DNA of 64,000 bases, taken from contig JAEOTS010000110.1 of assembly GCA_016839745.1 (NCBI GenBank), positions 1-64,000 of the forward strand, read 5' to 3'. Made by a program: the position numbers and the translations under genes. The notes beneath the pieces were generated by a model. The model saw only the letters and a program-made list of their open reading frames with translations. It had not been told where the DNA came from and ran no database searches. Source of the stretch: Promethearchaeota archaeon (GTDB lineage: Archaea; Asgardarchaeota; Lokiarchaeia; Sigyniarchaeales; SOKP01). Shown here piece by piece: positions 1 to 8,628 of this stretch; the stretch's first letter is position 1, and each line of letters starts with the position of its first letter.

Positions 1-639
1 ATAAATCTGATTTTAAGCCCAATTGCGTCTGCTATAAATGCGGAACTGTTCCAGTATAAACGTAGTTTTTTAGTTGATAAACGAGAAAAAAAGATTGGCT
101 CAGAACATTTGACTCTTGAAGATAATGCGTTAATCAATGGCGCAGTAGGATCAAGTATATTCGATGGAGAAGGAGTTCCGTGTAAAAATAAAAGAATCAT
201 AGAAAGTGGAGTTTTTTTGAAATCAGGTTTATTGCATAACAGTTATACAGCAGGAAAGGAAGGGGTCGAAAGCACTGGCAACGCCACTAGAAGGTCCTTT
301 AGTTCCGTTCCATCTATAGGTATATCCAACTTAATCTTAAAATCGGGAAAAGTCTCTCAAGAGGAAATAATAGGAGATGTTAAAGAAGGAATATTGTTAA
401 ATTCTACAGCAGATTCTCCAAATATAGCCACTGGTGATTTTTCCGGGTTGATTTCTCAAGGAAATTTGATTATCGATGGAGAAGTTAAGCAAGCTTTAAA
501 TGAGACTATGTTTGGTATAAATTTATTAGAACTTTTTAAAAATATTATATTGATTTCAAAGGAATTTAAAGTTTATGGCTCGTTCTACGCTCCTTTCGTA
601 AAGGTTGACAATGTACAAATAATTGGCTCTAAAGATTAA
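1..639 (+). CDS. TldD/PmbA-family protein, C-terminal part (5' end outside window)
   Basis: The frame is open from base 1, so this is the C-terminal ~212 residues of a longer protein. The first possible internal start (TTG at 109) is not the real one, because conserved sequence (SPIASAINAE) lies before it. It resembles the C-terminal domain of the TldD/PmbA (TldE) family: a GSSIFDGEGVP segment, then STGNA and later NIATGDFSG. In this family TldD carries the HExxxH metal site and PmbA/TldE is the partner subunit. The part visible here has no HExxxH and looks PmbA-like. The family processes or degrades peptides in the cytoplasm. A neighbouring tldD would be expected just upstream, outside the window. 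Confidence 0.85.
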   Translation: MNLILSPIASAINAELFQYKRSFLVDKREKKIGSEHLTLEDNALINGAVGSSIFDGEGVPCKNKRIIESGVFLKSGLLHNSYTAGKEGVESTGNATRRSFSSVPSIGISNLILKSGKVSQEEIIGDVKEGILLNSTADSPNIATGDFSGLISQGNLIIDGEVKQALNETMFGINLLELFKNIILISKEFKVYGSFYAPFVKVDNVQIIGSKD

Positions 640-676
640 GATTTATTATATTATCGTTGTTTTATCTTCACGATTT

Positions 677-1201
677 TTAAGAAGTAATATTTAATTTCAT
701 AGTTACCACATCATAAAATCTTCTAATACCTACAGAAGGGTTTTCCCATAATTCCGCAATTATAATTTGATTCGTTCCGACCTGCGAAAAAGAGACATTA
801 AATGCACTTGAAATCCAATTTTCTCCGTGTGGTAAAGTAATTGTCGACGAATTTATATATGAGGTTGCGTTTATCGAGGGGAATGGGCCTAGTACAGTAT
901 CGTTATTTCCCTGCAAAATTTCTATACGGAATGAAAAATCCCGATTTAAATAATTTCCAACAGAAATGTAAAAAGTAATATTATCATCAACTGCAGCATT
1001 TGTAGGATAATCTTCTGCTTTTTTGTCAGAATTCAAAATACCAAGATACCAATAACCCGGTTCGGGGGTTAATAAGGCGTAAATTATGAACCCAGATATA
1101 ATAACTATACCAATAATTAAGAGAATCTTGAGGATATTTTCAAACTCTTTATAATTTTTTTTTAAACTATTAAGATCTTTTGTATTATCCATTTTTGACA
1201 T
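677..1201 (-). CDS. Single-pass membrane protein with DUF1616-like extracellular domain
   Basis: 174 residues. A hydrophobic segment at about residues 22-44 (ILKILLIIGIVIISGFIIY) is followed by TPEPGYWYLGILNSDKKAEDYPTN and an all-beta region with N-glycosylation-type motifs (NDT, NAT, NSS). This order resembles DUF1616 domains, which sit outside archaeal membranes next to surface-sugar genes. Its start overlaps the 3' end of the upstream epimerase gene by 17 bases, so the two are probably co-transcribed. A role in surface glycan or glycoprotein assembly is inferred from that link only. Confidence 0.65.
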   Translation of the reverse strand: MSKMDNTKDLNSLKKNYKEFENILKILLIIGIVIISGFIIYALLTPEPGYWYLGILNSDKKAEDYPTNAAVDDNITFYISVGNYLNRDFSFRIEILQGNNDTVLGPFPSINATSYINSSTITLPHGENWISSAFNVSFSQVGTNQIIIAELWENPSVGIRRFYDVVTMKLNITS

Positions 1202-2255
1202 TATATTTGAACCAAGCTATAGTTTTCATTAGACCCTCTCTTAAAGGAGTAGTAGGTTGCCAATTTAGAATCCTTTTTGCTTTACTTAAGTCAGCACATC
1301 TTCTTACAGGATCATCAATAGGTAAAGGCTTAAAAACGATTTCTGACCTAGAGTCTGCTAACTCTTTAATTATTTTGGCTAATTCTAGGATTGTATATTC
1401 TTTATTGTTACCTAAGTTAATAACTTCTCCAAGAGCTTCTCTTTTATGAGCGATCTTTAAAATCCCTTCAATCTCATCAACAACATAAATAAAAGATCGA
1501 GTCTGTGTACCATCTCCAAAGATAGTTATCTCTTCGTTATTCAATGCTTGATGTATAAAGTTAGGAATAACTCTTCCAAATTCGGGGCCATATCTAATTC
1601 TTGGCCCTGATGTGTTAAAAATTCGCACTATTTTAGTTTTAATTCCATGTTGGAGTTCGTAAGCCTTAACAAAAGCTTCTCCAGCCCGTTTAGATTCATC
1701 ATAGCAGCTTCTTGGCCCTACAGGGTTTACATGTCCGAAATATGTCTCTGCTGTTGGAATTGCTTCATCAGGAGGATTGCCATACACTTCAGATGTGCTT
1801 GTATAGAAAAATAGAGCATTATGTGCTTTGGCAACACCTAATGCGTTCATAGTTCCAAGAGTGTTACTTTTTAGTATCGGAATTGGGTATTTACTAAACT
1901 CAAATGGAGACGCTCTGCTCGCCATATGCATAACGATATCAATTCTCTTAATATCACCGATACAAATCCCGTTTGGATGATGAGTTAATCCAAAAAACAC
2001 CGGTTTCGAGATGTCGTGATTTATAAAACGAAAATTATCTTTCTCCATTAAATGAGTAATGTTTTCAAATCTTCCTGAAGAAAGATTATCTAAACATACA
2101 CAATTAGCTCCTTGCTTTACTAAGATATCACAAACCCACGAGCCTAGGAAACCCGCTCCACCAGTTACTAGGATTGTTTTAGCTCGAAATGAAATGCTAT
2201 CCTCCTTTAAACGGTTTAAGATTTCGTCGAGATCTTGCTTAAAGTCGTAATTCAA
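1185..2255 (-). CDS. NAD-dependent sugar-nucleotide epimerase/dehydratase (UDP-glucuronate decarboxylase-like)
   Basis: 356 residues, extended SDR fold. The Rossmann motif GGAGFLG is at about residues 32-38 and the catalytic YDESK at about 186-190. The segment GPRSCYDESKRAGE matches the active-site region of UDP-glucuronate decarboxylases (UDP-xylose synthases), and GDGTQTRSFIYVVDEIEG is the usual C-terminal substrate signature. It likely makes a nucleotide-activated pentose or a related sugar in the cytoplasm. A TTG start at 2255 is used, with about 25 residues before the Rossmann strand. It leads a two-gene operon with the DUF1616-like protein. The exact substrate cannot be told from sequence alone. 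Confidence 0.9.
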   Translation of the reverse strand: MNYDFKQDLDEILNRLKEDSISFRAKTILVTGGAGFLGSWVCDILVKQGANCVCLDNLSSGRFENITHLMEKDNFRFINHDISKPVFFGLTHHPNGICIGDIKRIDIVMHMASRASPFEFSKYPIPILKSNTLGTMNALGVAKAHNALFFYTSTSEVYGNPPDEAIPTAETYFGHVNPVGPRSCYDESKRAGEAFVKAYELQHGIKTKIVRIFNTSGPRIRYGPEFGRVIPNFIHQALNNEEITIFGDGTQTRSFIYVVDEIEGILKIAHKREALGEVINLGNNKEYTILELAKIIKELADSRSEIVFKPLPIDDPVRRCADLSKAKRILNWQPTTPLREGLMKTIAWFKYNVKNG

Positions 2256-2362
2256 AATAAATAACCTACTAAATTTAGATTAATATTTTTGTTAAGAGTT
2301 TTATTTTTTAAAAAGATATAGTTTCTTTCTTCTGATTATTCAAAAAAAAGCGATTGATAGAA

Positions 2363-2959
2363 TTAACGAGTTTTCTGTCCACAATATTGACAATATTTGA
2401 GTTCTAAAGGGTAAAATTTACCGCAGCTAGTGCATTTTTTTAATGAATTCTTGATAATCTCTCGTCCAAGCATCTCAAAAACATTTTCGACGTTTTCTCC
2501 AGTTTTTGAAGATACTCCATGAATATCTCCTTTGAATTTGTATTTGTCAAAAACGGCTTTGGCTTCATCATGTTTGACCTCTCTCTGCTTTTCTAAATCG
2601 ATCTTTGCTTCAATCAATAATTTTGTTTTTGGGTGGTTAGGAACAGAAGTAATAACATTTACCCAATCATGAAGATCATCCAGAGATTCTCTATTAGTAA
2701 TGTCATAAAGAATTAAAGCTCCAGAAGCACCCGAAACATAGGAGGGGAGCAGAAGGCGAAATTTTTTTTCACCAGCAAAATCCCAGATATTGAGGAGTAT
2801 TTCAGTATCATCGACTACCACTTTCTTTGTTTCGAAATCTACTCCTATCGTTGATAAAGTTGATCTATCAAACTTCCCAGTTGCATACCGCCTAATGAGA
2901 GAAGTTTTTCCCACATTTTTAGCACCCGCAACGATTACTTTAAATTTGATTATAGTAAA
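2363..2959 (-). CDS. Ras-like small GTPase with C-terminal zinc ribbon; 5' end disrupted or non-canonical start
   Basis: Small GTPase of the Asgard Ras/Rab-like type. G1 reads GAKNVGKTS, G2 has the Thr of STIGVDF, G3 is WDFAGE, the G4 region is EAKIDL (no Asn) and G5 is VSSKTG. After the G domain comes a zinc ribbon, CTSCGKFYP...YCQYCGQK, instead of a lipidation Cys. The only standard in-frame start is GTG at 2914, which lies inside the P-loop and would remove strand beta-1. The frame stays open to a stop at 2960-2962, giving IIKFKVIVAGAKN upstream. An ATG at 2984 in the next frame encodes MSLKKLDVIYYNQ, so a one-base indel near 2943-2951 would restore a normal N-terminus. Function and partners are unknown. 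Confidence 0.75.
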   Translation of the reverse strand, partial: FTIIKFKVIVAGAKNVGKTSLIRRYATGKFDRSTLSTIGVDFETKKVVVDDTEILLNIWDFAGEKKFRLLLPSYVSGASGALILYDITNRESLDDLHDWVNVITSVPNHPKTKLLIEAKIDLEKQREVKHDEAKAVFDKYKFKGDIHGVSSKTGENVENVFEMLGREIIKNSLKKCTSCGKFYPLELKYCQYCGQKTR

Positions 2960-3158
2960 TCACATCAAGTTTTTTTAATGACATTCTAATTATATTACTC
3001 TTAAAATAAAATATTAATCTTTAATCATAAAAATTTTGTTATTAATATTAACTAATCGTTTTTAGGTTAATTTTATCAATTTTTACAGAAGGAGAATTCT
3101 TTTAGTAAAAGATTAAATATTATAAATATTTTAATGGAAAAAAAAATTCTGTAAAATC

Positions 3159-4466
3159 ATGAAAGACGTTTCAGATAAGAAGTTTTTTGGAACTTTGTCT
3201 CAGAAAGAACTACTGAAATTATACGCAACGCATGTGAATTCACCAAAAGTTCGCTTTTTTAAAGGAGCAGGTATTGGAGTTATCCCTGGTAAGAGGTGGG
3301 GTGTTAAGATTAATACATTGGAAGGACAAAAACCCACCGATCCACCAATGGAACTTTACAATTGCCACACATGTGGAGGAGTTTATAATTTAGGTCATGG
3401 TAACCGAAAAATTGTGCAAACCCTTAAGGACGCTTTAGATAGTGGATTAGATATAGGTGATCACCTACAATTATCAGAATGGAGAGCTATATTAGGAAAA
3501 AAATTAGCAGAACTTATGCCACCAGGAATTACTAAGACTACATTTGGAGTTAGCGGTGGTGAAGCAGTTGATACTGCTATTAAATTTTCAAGGGCGTATA
3601 CAAAACGGAAAAAATGCATCTCTGCAATTGGAGGGTATCATGGCCATACCGGTTTTGCGTTAGCAACTGGAGATCCTGACTTTAAAGAAAATTTCCTTTG
3701 GAATCTCTCGGATTTTAAGCAAGTTCCTTTTGGTGATGGTGATGCCTTGAAAAAAACCATATCGGACGATGTTGCGTGCGTCATTTTGGAAACAATTCCC
3801 GCAACGGGGGGTGTATTAATCGCTCAAGAGGGCTACTTTTCAGAAGTTCGAGAACTATGCGATGATCATGGAGTTATGATGATAATTGACGAAGTTCAAG
3901 TGGGACTTGGACGTACTGGTCATTTTTGGGCTATATACGGGGGACTCTATGAAAAAGAAAAAGTTATCCCTGATTTTATGGTTTTAGGAAAAGGTATGAG
4001 TGCGGGAATTTATCCAATTTCTACTTGCAGTTATAAACCATTTATTGAGAAAGCAGTTTTTAAAGACGACCCATTCATTCATATTTCTACAACAGGTGGA
4101 TCCGATTTAGGTTGTGTGGTTGCTTGTGAGATGTTAGATATTCAATCTGATCCTGAGTTTTTAAACCATGTAATAGAAATGGGAAAATTATTTAGCAGTG
4201 GTCTAGAAGAAATTGCTGAGGATAATTCTGAACTAATAAAAGAAGTAAGAGGAAGAGGCCTAATGTGGGGTATGGAGTTTACTAACGAAACATTAGGACA
4301 ATTAGCTATGCTTTCTATAATAAAAGAAGGCGTTCTTCAAAACTATTGCGGAAACAAAAAGGATACGCTTATAATGATGCCACCATTAGTCGTACAAGAG
4401 GAGGAAATCGAAGAGATCATAAAAAAAATAGGTGAAGGTGTTAAGAAGATTAAACACTTAGCTTAA
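3159..4466 (+). CDS. Class III PLP-dependent aminotransferase
   Basis: 435 residues, the usual length for this class (ornithine, GABA, diaminobutyrate and related aminotransferases). Visible motifs are SGGEAVDTAIKF for phosphate binding, GGYHGHTG, the IIDEVQVGLGRTG segment with the PLP-ring Asp, and FMVLGKGMSAG with the Schiff-base Lys. C-terminal REVRGRGLMWGMEF is typical. It transfers an amino group between an omega- or alpha-amino donor and a 2-oxo acid in the cytoplasm. It is a single gene, divergent from the GTPase and convergent with hef (18 bases apart), so context does not fix the substrate. Confidence 0.9.
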   Translation: MKDVSDKKFFGTLSQKELLKLYATHVNSPKVRFFKGAGIGVIPGKRWGVKINTLEGQKPTDPPMELYNCHTCGGVYNLGHGNRKIVQTLKDALDSGLDIGDHLQLSEWRAILGKKLAELMPPGITKTTFGVSGGEAVDTAIKFSRAYTKRKKCISAIGGYHGHTGFALATGDPDFKENFLWNLSDFKQVPFGDGDALKKTISDDVACVILETIPATGGVLIAQEGYFSEVRELCDDHGVMMIIDEVQVGLGRTGHFWAIYGGLYEKEKVIPDFMVLGKGMSAGIYPISTCSYKPFIEKAVFKDDPFIHISTTGGSDLGCVVACEMLDIQSDPEFLNHVIEMGKLFSSGLEEIAEDNSELIKEVRGRGLMWGMEFTNETLGQLAMLSIIKEGVLQNYCGNKKDTLIMMPPLVVQEEEIEEIIKKIGEGVKKIKHLA

Positions 4467-4484
4467 ATATTAACTATACCCAAT

Positions 4485-6821
4485 TTAGGAGTTATTTTGG
4501 TATTTAAATCTACTTAGCTTATAAATTTCTTGAGCAATTTTCTTTCCAACATTTTCAACTTTTATTAATTCCCCAATATCAGCGTTAAAAATCTCTTGGA
4601 GCGAATTTAATTCTCTAAGTAAGTTTTTAGCTCTAAGAGCATTTATACCCGGAATACCTGCAACGATATATTCTAACAAACTTGAAATTTCTATTGGTTT
4701 TTTATCAAACCTTAATTTTAAATCCATTTTTGAATCCGTTTGCTCCTTTTTCGCAAGCTGATAAATAAACGTTGCAGATTCAGATGGATCTTTTGTTTTA
4801 TATACAGTAATTCCTAAATTCAGAATAATTGATGTGATCGCGCCGTAGAGTGCATTTTGGTTAATATTTGAATTTATAAAAGGGTCTCCTTCTAAAATTA
4901 ATATAGGTCTAACAAAATTGTTCTTTAACTCAAATAATTCGTTAAATAATCTCCCATCTTTGACCGAATCGTTAAAGTCTTGTGCTGATTTTCTTTCGAT
5001 CCCAACTCTTTCTGAGATGATATAGTCTGCAACAGTTAATTGTTTTAGTTCTAAACTAACTCCCATTAAGGACAATGCTCTGACAACAGCAGAGGCTGTT
5101 TCTCTGTTATCACAAATTATTGTGTAATCCTCAGCCCCCTTAATCTTCTGGATAAACGATAAATCTGAAGTTATTTTAAGATTGCTGGAATCCTTACTGG
5201 TTTCATCTTTTTTTACAAAATTTAAAAGGTTTGATTGTCCTGCTTTAGAACCTGAACCATGGTCTTTCATGGATTTTAAACTTTGATTCATAACCCGTTC
5301 CTTACCTTTTTCAGCCCAATAATATCTTTCATCACGAGTTCCTTCAGCCATTAATATGAAAACTTTTCCTTCCTTCTTTCTCCCGGTTCTTCCACGACGT
5401 TGAATAGAACGCACAGCACTTGGTACAATGTCGTAAAATATTACTAAATCACATTCCGCTATATCTAAACCTTCTTCTCCAACACTCGTAGCAATTAAAG
5501 TGTTATAAATTCCTTCCTTGAAATCTTCAAGTAGTTGTATTTGTTCTTTTTGAGTTAGACCTTTATCTAAAGATTTGGTGACTTGTCCTACGAATTTATG
5601 CGCCTTTATAACTTCGTCTCTTTCAACAAATTTAACTATATTGTTGACGGAGTCTCTAAAATGACAAAATACCAAAATTCTCGAGTCTCTATTTTGATTG
5701 ATCTGATTATGTAAAATTTGTGCTAATTTTTCTAGTTTAGGATGAACAATACCATTCTCTTTGTTAGTTTCAATTAATTTAAGAACGCGTTTTATGCCAG
5801 AATCTTGAAAAAGTTCTCTTAGTGATTTATTTGCAGTGTTTTGTTTTATTTTTTTAATGTTTTTTTTCATGTAATCATCTAATGCGCTTATTCCTTGAGT
5901 CTCAATAAGCTCATCCATATGGGAAAGCCTTATCGCATTTGCTACAAATTTTTTCGCACTAAATAGTAGTAACTTCTCCTCATCTTCTCTTGAGGCTGAG
6001 ATCTTCCCGTTAATTATTTTATCTAACGCAAGCAAATCTTTTCTAGTAACCTTAGTAACATCTGACGAATTTAATAATTCCTGTTGTTTTAACCATTTGT
6101 ATATTGTTCTTAATTTATCTGTCATTATTTTTTTAATATCCATAAATTCCCTTGGAAGCTTAACCTTTATCCATTCGTTATCAACTTTATAGATGTAAGG
6201 TTTTACGTCTGAATCTTGGTCTGTTCTAATTTCGACACGATCAACGAATAAATTTTCCTTTATTTCGTTAATCTTCCCTTCCGTAGATCCTGGACTTGCG
6301 GTAAGGCCTAAAATTTGGTGGTTCTTGGCGATTTCCATGTATTTCTTAGCAATAAAACAATACGCATAATCTCCTACACTCCGATGACATTCATCAAAAA
6401 TAACTAAAGATACATTCTCTAACGAATAAAGATTTGAAATTATATCATTTTGAAGTACTTGTGGTGTCATAAAAGCAATTTTTAAGTCCTTCCAAATATC
6501 TCTCCTTTTTTCCGGTGATGTAGTTCCAGTAATTGCTATTAAGTTTTCTTCAGGAATAACTGTTAAATCTAAAAAAGATTTATAATGTTGATTTACAAGA
6601 GGTTTGGTTGGAGCTAAGAAGATAATTTTAGAATTAGGCATTTCTGATAATCTGTGTATAGCTAACATTAAAGCTATAACTGTTTTTCCTAATCCCGTAG
6701 GAATAACTACTAAACAATTAGTATTAAGACAATTTATAAATATATTCTCTTGATACGCCCTTCTTAAAATAAAATTTTCCTTAAGTAAAGGGTGCGATAT
6801 AAATTGCTCCTTATTTGACAC
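4485..6821 (-). CDS. hef: Hef-type helicase-nuclease (SF2 helicase plus XPF nuclease)
   Basis: 778 residues in the full archaeal Hef order. The N-terminal SF2 helicase has Walker A PTGLGKT (41-47), DECH, LTASPG and the motif VI sequence QRRGRTGRK. It is followed by an XPF/MUS81 nuclease domain with the metal site ERKSAQDF preceded by CDNRE, and a C-terminal double helix-hairpin-helix (GIPGINALRAKNLL and VENVGKKIAQEI). Hef acts on stalled replication forks and branched DNA and is the archaeal relative of FANCM and XPF. All catalytic motifs look intact. The start is GTG at 6821. The gene is monocistronic. Confidence 0.95.
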   Translation of the reverse strand: MSNKEQFISHPLLKENFILRRAYQENIFINCLNTNCLVVIPTGLGKTVIALMLAIHRLSEMPNSKIIFLAPTKPLVNQHYKSFLDLTVIPEENLIAITGTTSPEKRRDIWKDLKIAFMTPQVLQNDIISNLYSLENVSLVIFDECHRSVGDYAYCFIAKKYMEIAKNHQILGLTASPGSTEGKINEIKENLFVDRVEIRTDQDSDVKPYIYKVDNEWIKVKLPREFMDIKKIMTDKLRTIYKWLKQQELLNSSDVTKVTRKDLLALDKIINGKISASREDEEKLLLFSAKKFVANAIRLSHMDELIETQGISALDDYMKKNIKKIKQNTANKSLRELFQDSGIKRVLKLIETNKENGIVHPKLEKLAQILHNQINQNRDSRILVFCHFRDSVNNIVKFVERDEVIKAHKFVGQVTKSLDKGLTQKEQIQLLEDFKEGIYNTLIATSVGEEGLDIAECDLVIFYDIVPSAVRSIQRRGRTGRKKEGKVFILMAEGTRDERYYWAEKGKERVMNQSLKSMKDHGSGSKAGQSNLLNFVKKDETSKDSSNLKITSDLSFIQKIKGAEDYTIICDNRETASAVVRALSLMGVSLELKQLTVADYIISERVGIERKSAQDFNDSVKDGRLFNELFELKNNFVRPILILEGDPFINSNINQNALYGAITSIILNLGITVYKTKDPSESATFIYQLAKKEQTDSKMDLKLRFDKKPIEISSLLEYIVAGIPGINALRAKNLLRELNSLQEIFNADIGELIKVENVGKKIAQEIYKLSRFKYQNNS

Positions 6822-6968
6822 GAAAATTACCAGAAAATATCAGATTATTATATCTTTTAAGAGAAAACTTTCTCAGATATGATTTAAAGTAACAGAGTCT
6901 ATAGAATCTCTTAAATTATATTAATACCTTTTTAATAATTATTGTTAGTGTTTATTTCACATCAAATA

Positions 6969-7136
6969 GCGCGAGTGGTTTAGACGTATAACGACACTTT
7001 CACGATAAAAAATTCGTGTAAAGCGTTAAACGCTCACACCGTGTAAATTTTCGCTAATTTAAAGCGATAATCTCGACGGTCGGGGGTTCAAAAGTTTGAA
7101 ATTTTCTTTCAAATTGAAAAATTCCCCCCTTGCGCA
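6969..7136 (+). tRNA. Intron-bearing tRNA, probably tRNA-Val(CAC)
   Basis: Acceptor arms GCGCGAG (6969-6975) and CTTGCGC (7129-7135) pair over seven positions with one G-U, followed by discriminator A (7136); CCA is not encoded. T8, G9 and the D-arm GTTTAG resemble archaeal tRNA-Val. Stem ACACT (6994-6998), loop TTCACGA and anticodon CAC (7001-7003) follow. CACGA (7001-7005) pairs with TCGTG (7014-7018), as in a bulge-helix-bulge for an intron after position 37, with AGCGT (7022-7026) as the 3' stem (four of five pairs). The T stem GGGGG (7082-7086)/CCCCC (7124-7128) encloses a loop that becomes TTCAAAT if about 30 bases (near 7093-7122) are removed. The stretch 7029-7078 implies another insertion near the variable loop, which I could not resolve. 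Position 18 is C instead of G. Confidence 0.55.
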
Positions 7137-7248
7137 TTAATTTTGAGCAGATAAAAATATTGAACTTACTTGATTTACGATAAAAAACAAAAAAGTTTTA
7201 TTTTATATTACATTTTACCACTCAATTACTAATTCTTAGGATTAAGTT

Positions 7249-7551
7249 ATGTCTTCTTTTTTAGAGTCTCGTGAATTAAGAAAGTTGTATAAAGAAGTTC
7301 GAAAAACCATCAAAATTGGTTCGATTTTCCTTACTAGATACGAAAAAGCTCGCATCACGGGAGCGCGTGCTCTACAGATAAGTTTTGGAGCACCAATTTT
7401 GATCGAAAAGCCTAAGAATGTTATTGATCCTATAAAGATAGCTTTATTAGAATTAAAATCTAAAATCTTACCATTAACAATAAGACGAGAGTACCCTAGT
7501 GGAGAACATCAAGATATTTCGATTAATAAATTAATTCTTAAAAAAGATTAA
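7249..7551 (+). CDS. rpoK: DNA-directed RNA polymerase subunit K (Rpo6)
   Basis: 100 residues, homologous to archaeal Rpo6 and eukaryotic Rpb6. The diagnostic core LTRYEKARITGARALQISFG is followed by DPIKIALLELKSKILPLTIRREYPSGE. This subunit clamps the RNA polymerase core and helps assemble it. An N-terminal extension of about 25 residues precedes the core. It lies about 110 bases after the tRNA, and its 3' end is 3 bases from that of the convergent winged-helix gene. Confidence 0.95.
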   Translation: MSSFLESRELRKLYKEVRKTIKIGSIFLTRYEKARITGARALQISFGAPILIEKPKNVIDPIKIALLELKSKILPLTIRREYPSGEHQDISINKLILKKD

Positions 7552-7554
7552 ATA

Positions 7555-8016
7555 TTATTGAATTCTGTATTTCCCTCTTTCTGTAAGAATGTATACATTG
7601 TTACCTTCAACCTGTTCTACTTCTAGATAACCTTTAGAAATTAAAGTATCCAAAATTTTTTCTAACTCAGCTTTTTTAAAAGGTTCAATGCCTAGAGGAA
7701 TTCTACTTTGATTGGCAACGATAGCAATACGCGATAGTAACATTCTTTTATTATTAAATGATTCAAGAATTGTAAGTTCGTCGTTAGAAAGGCGTTCAAA
7801 TTGATCGTGTTCCAACAATTGCTCTTTAAGGGTGTTTGCGAGATCTAATGTTTCAGGACTAATTTTTTGCTTCTTTACTTCGACATGTTTTAATTGGACA
7901 AGGTCTCTTGCAACAGGTGACTTCTTAGATTGAGCCATTTGCTCTAAATAATTACGAATTTTTTCTTTATCCCCTAATTCTTTTTTTTTATCCTTATCTT
8001 CTTTTTCATTCTCCAT
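7555..8016 (-). CDS. Uncharacterised protein with C-terminal winged-helix-like domain
   Basis: 153 residues. The first ~30 are highly charged (many Lys and Glu) and probably disordered. The C-terminal ~90 look like a winged helix: LSNDELTILESFNN, a helix with LEKILDTLISKGYLEVEQ, then a wing NVYILTERGKYRI. No family was recognised. A role in DNA binding or a protein-protein contact in transcription is suggested only by fold and by the convergent rpoK neighbour. Confidence 0.7.
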   Translation of the reverse strand: MENEKEDKDKKKELGDKEKIRNYLEQMAQSKKSPVARDLVQLKHVEVKKQKISPETLDLANTLKEQLLEHDQFERLSNDELTILESFNNKRMLLSRIAIVANQSRIPLGIEPFKKAELEKILDTLISKGYLEVEQVEGNNVYILTERGKYRIQ

Positions 8017-8061
8017 AATAATACGATAAGGAATTTAATTATAAAAATTTATATTTAATTA

Positions 8062-8628
8062 ATGAAAGAAGTCTTAAAGTTAAAAACCGGAGAAAAAATT
8101 GTCATTAGGCATATAAATGAATTAGATATTGATGGAGTTTGGAACAATTTCAATGAAGTTGTTGAAGAAGGGATATATCTTCCTGTTTTATTTCCTGTTA
8201 AATCAAGATTTGAAAAACAATCATGGTATAATAATATTAAAAAAGAAAGAGAAATTTGCATCGTCGCTGTTCACCCAAAATTAAAAAGTCCTTATAATAT
8301 CCTTGGACAATGTGAGATATCAAGTTTAGACTGGGACGCTGCAACTCATGTCGGTAGTTTAGGTATAATTGTGCAAAAAAAATATCGAGATTTAGGAATA
8401 GGTTTTCACATAATTGATATGGCTATTCGAGAATCTAAAAAACTAGATAATAAAGAAAAAATCATTCTAAGCTGCTTTTCAAATAACAAAAGGGCTCTCT
8501 TTCTATATAAAAAATTGGGTTTTAAAATGATAGGTAGAAGAGAAAAACAATTTTATATGGATTCTAACTATTACGACGAAATATTGATGGAATTATGGAT
8601 TAATGACTATTTAACTAATAATCCTTGA
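8062..8628 (+). CDS. GNAT-family N-acetyltransferase
   Basis: 188 residues with the GNAT fold. The acetyl-CoA pyrophosphate-binding motif is IIVQKKYRDLGIGFHIIDMAI, preceded by the VGSLG strand and followed by LSCFSNNKRALFLYKKLGFKMIGR, which is motif B. The layout resembles RimJ/PhnO-like enzymes that acetylate a small-molecule amine or a protein N-terminus. It is divergent from the winged-helix gene with 45 bases between the starts, so they may share a promoter region. The substrate is unknown. Confidence 0.88.
   Translation: MKEVLKLKTGEKIVIRHINELDIDGVWNNFNEVVEEGIYLPVLFPVKSRFEKQSWYNNIKKEREICIVAVHPKLKSPYNILGQCEISSLDWDAATHVGSLGIIVQKKYRDLGIGFHIIDMAIRESKKLDNKEKIILSCFSNNKRALFLYKKLGFKMIGRREKQFYMDSNYYDEILMELWINDYLTNNP

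Noticed and set aside
109-111. TTG start for the first gene
   Set aside because: The frame is open and conserved upstream to base 1, so the gene begins outside the window.
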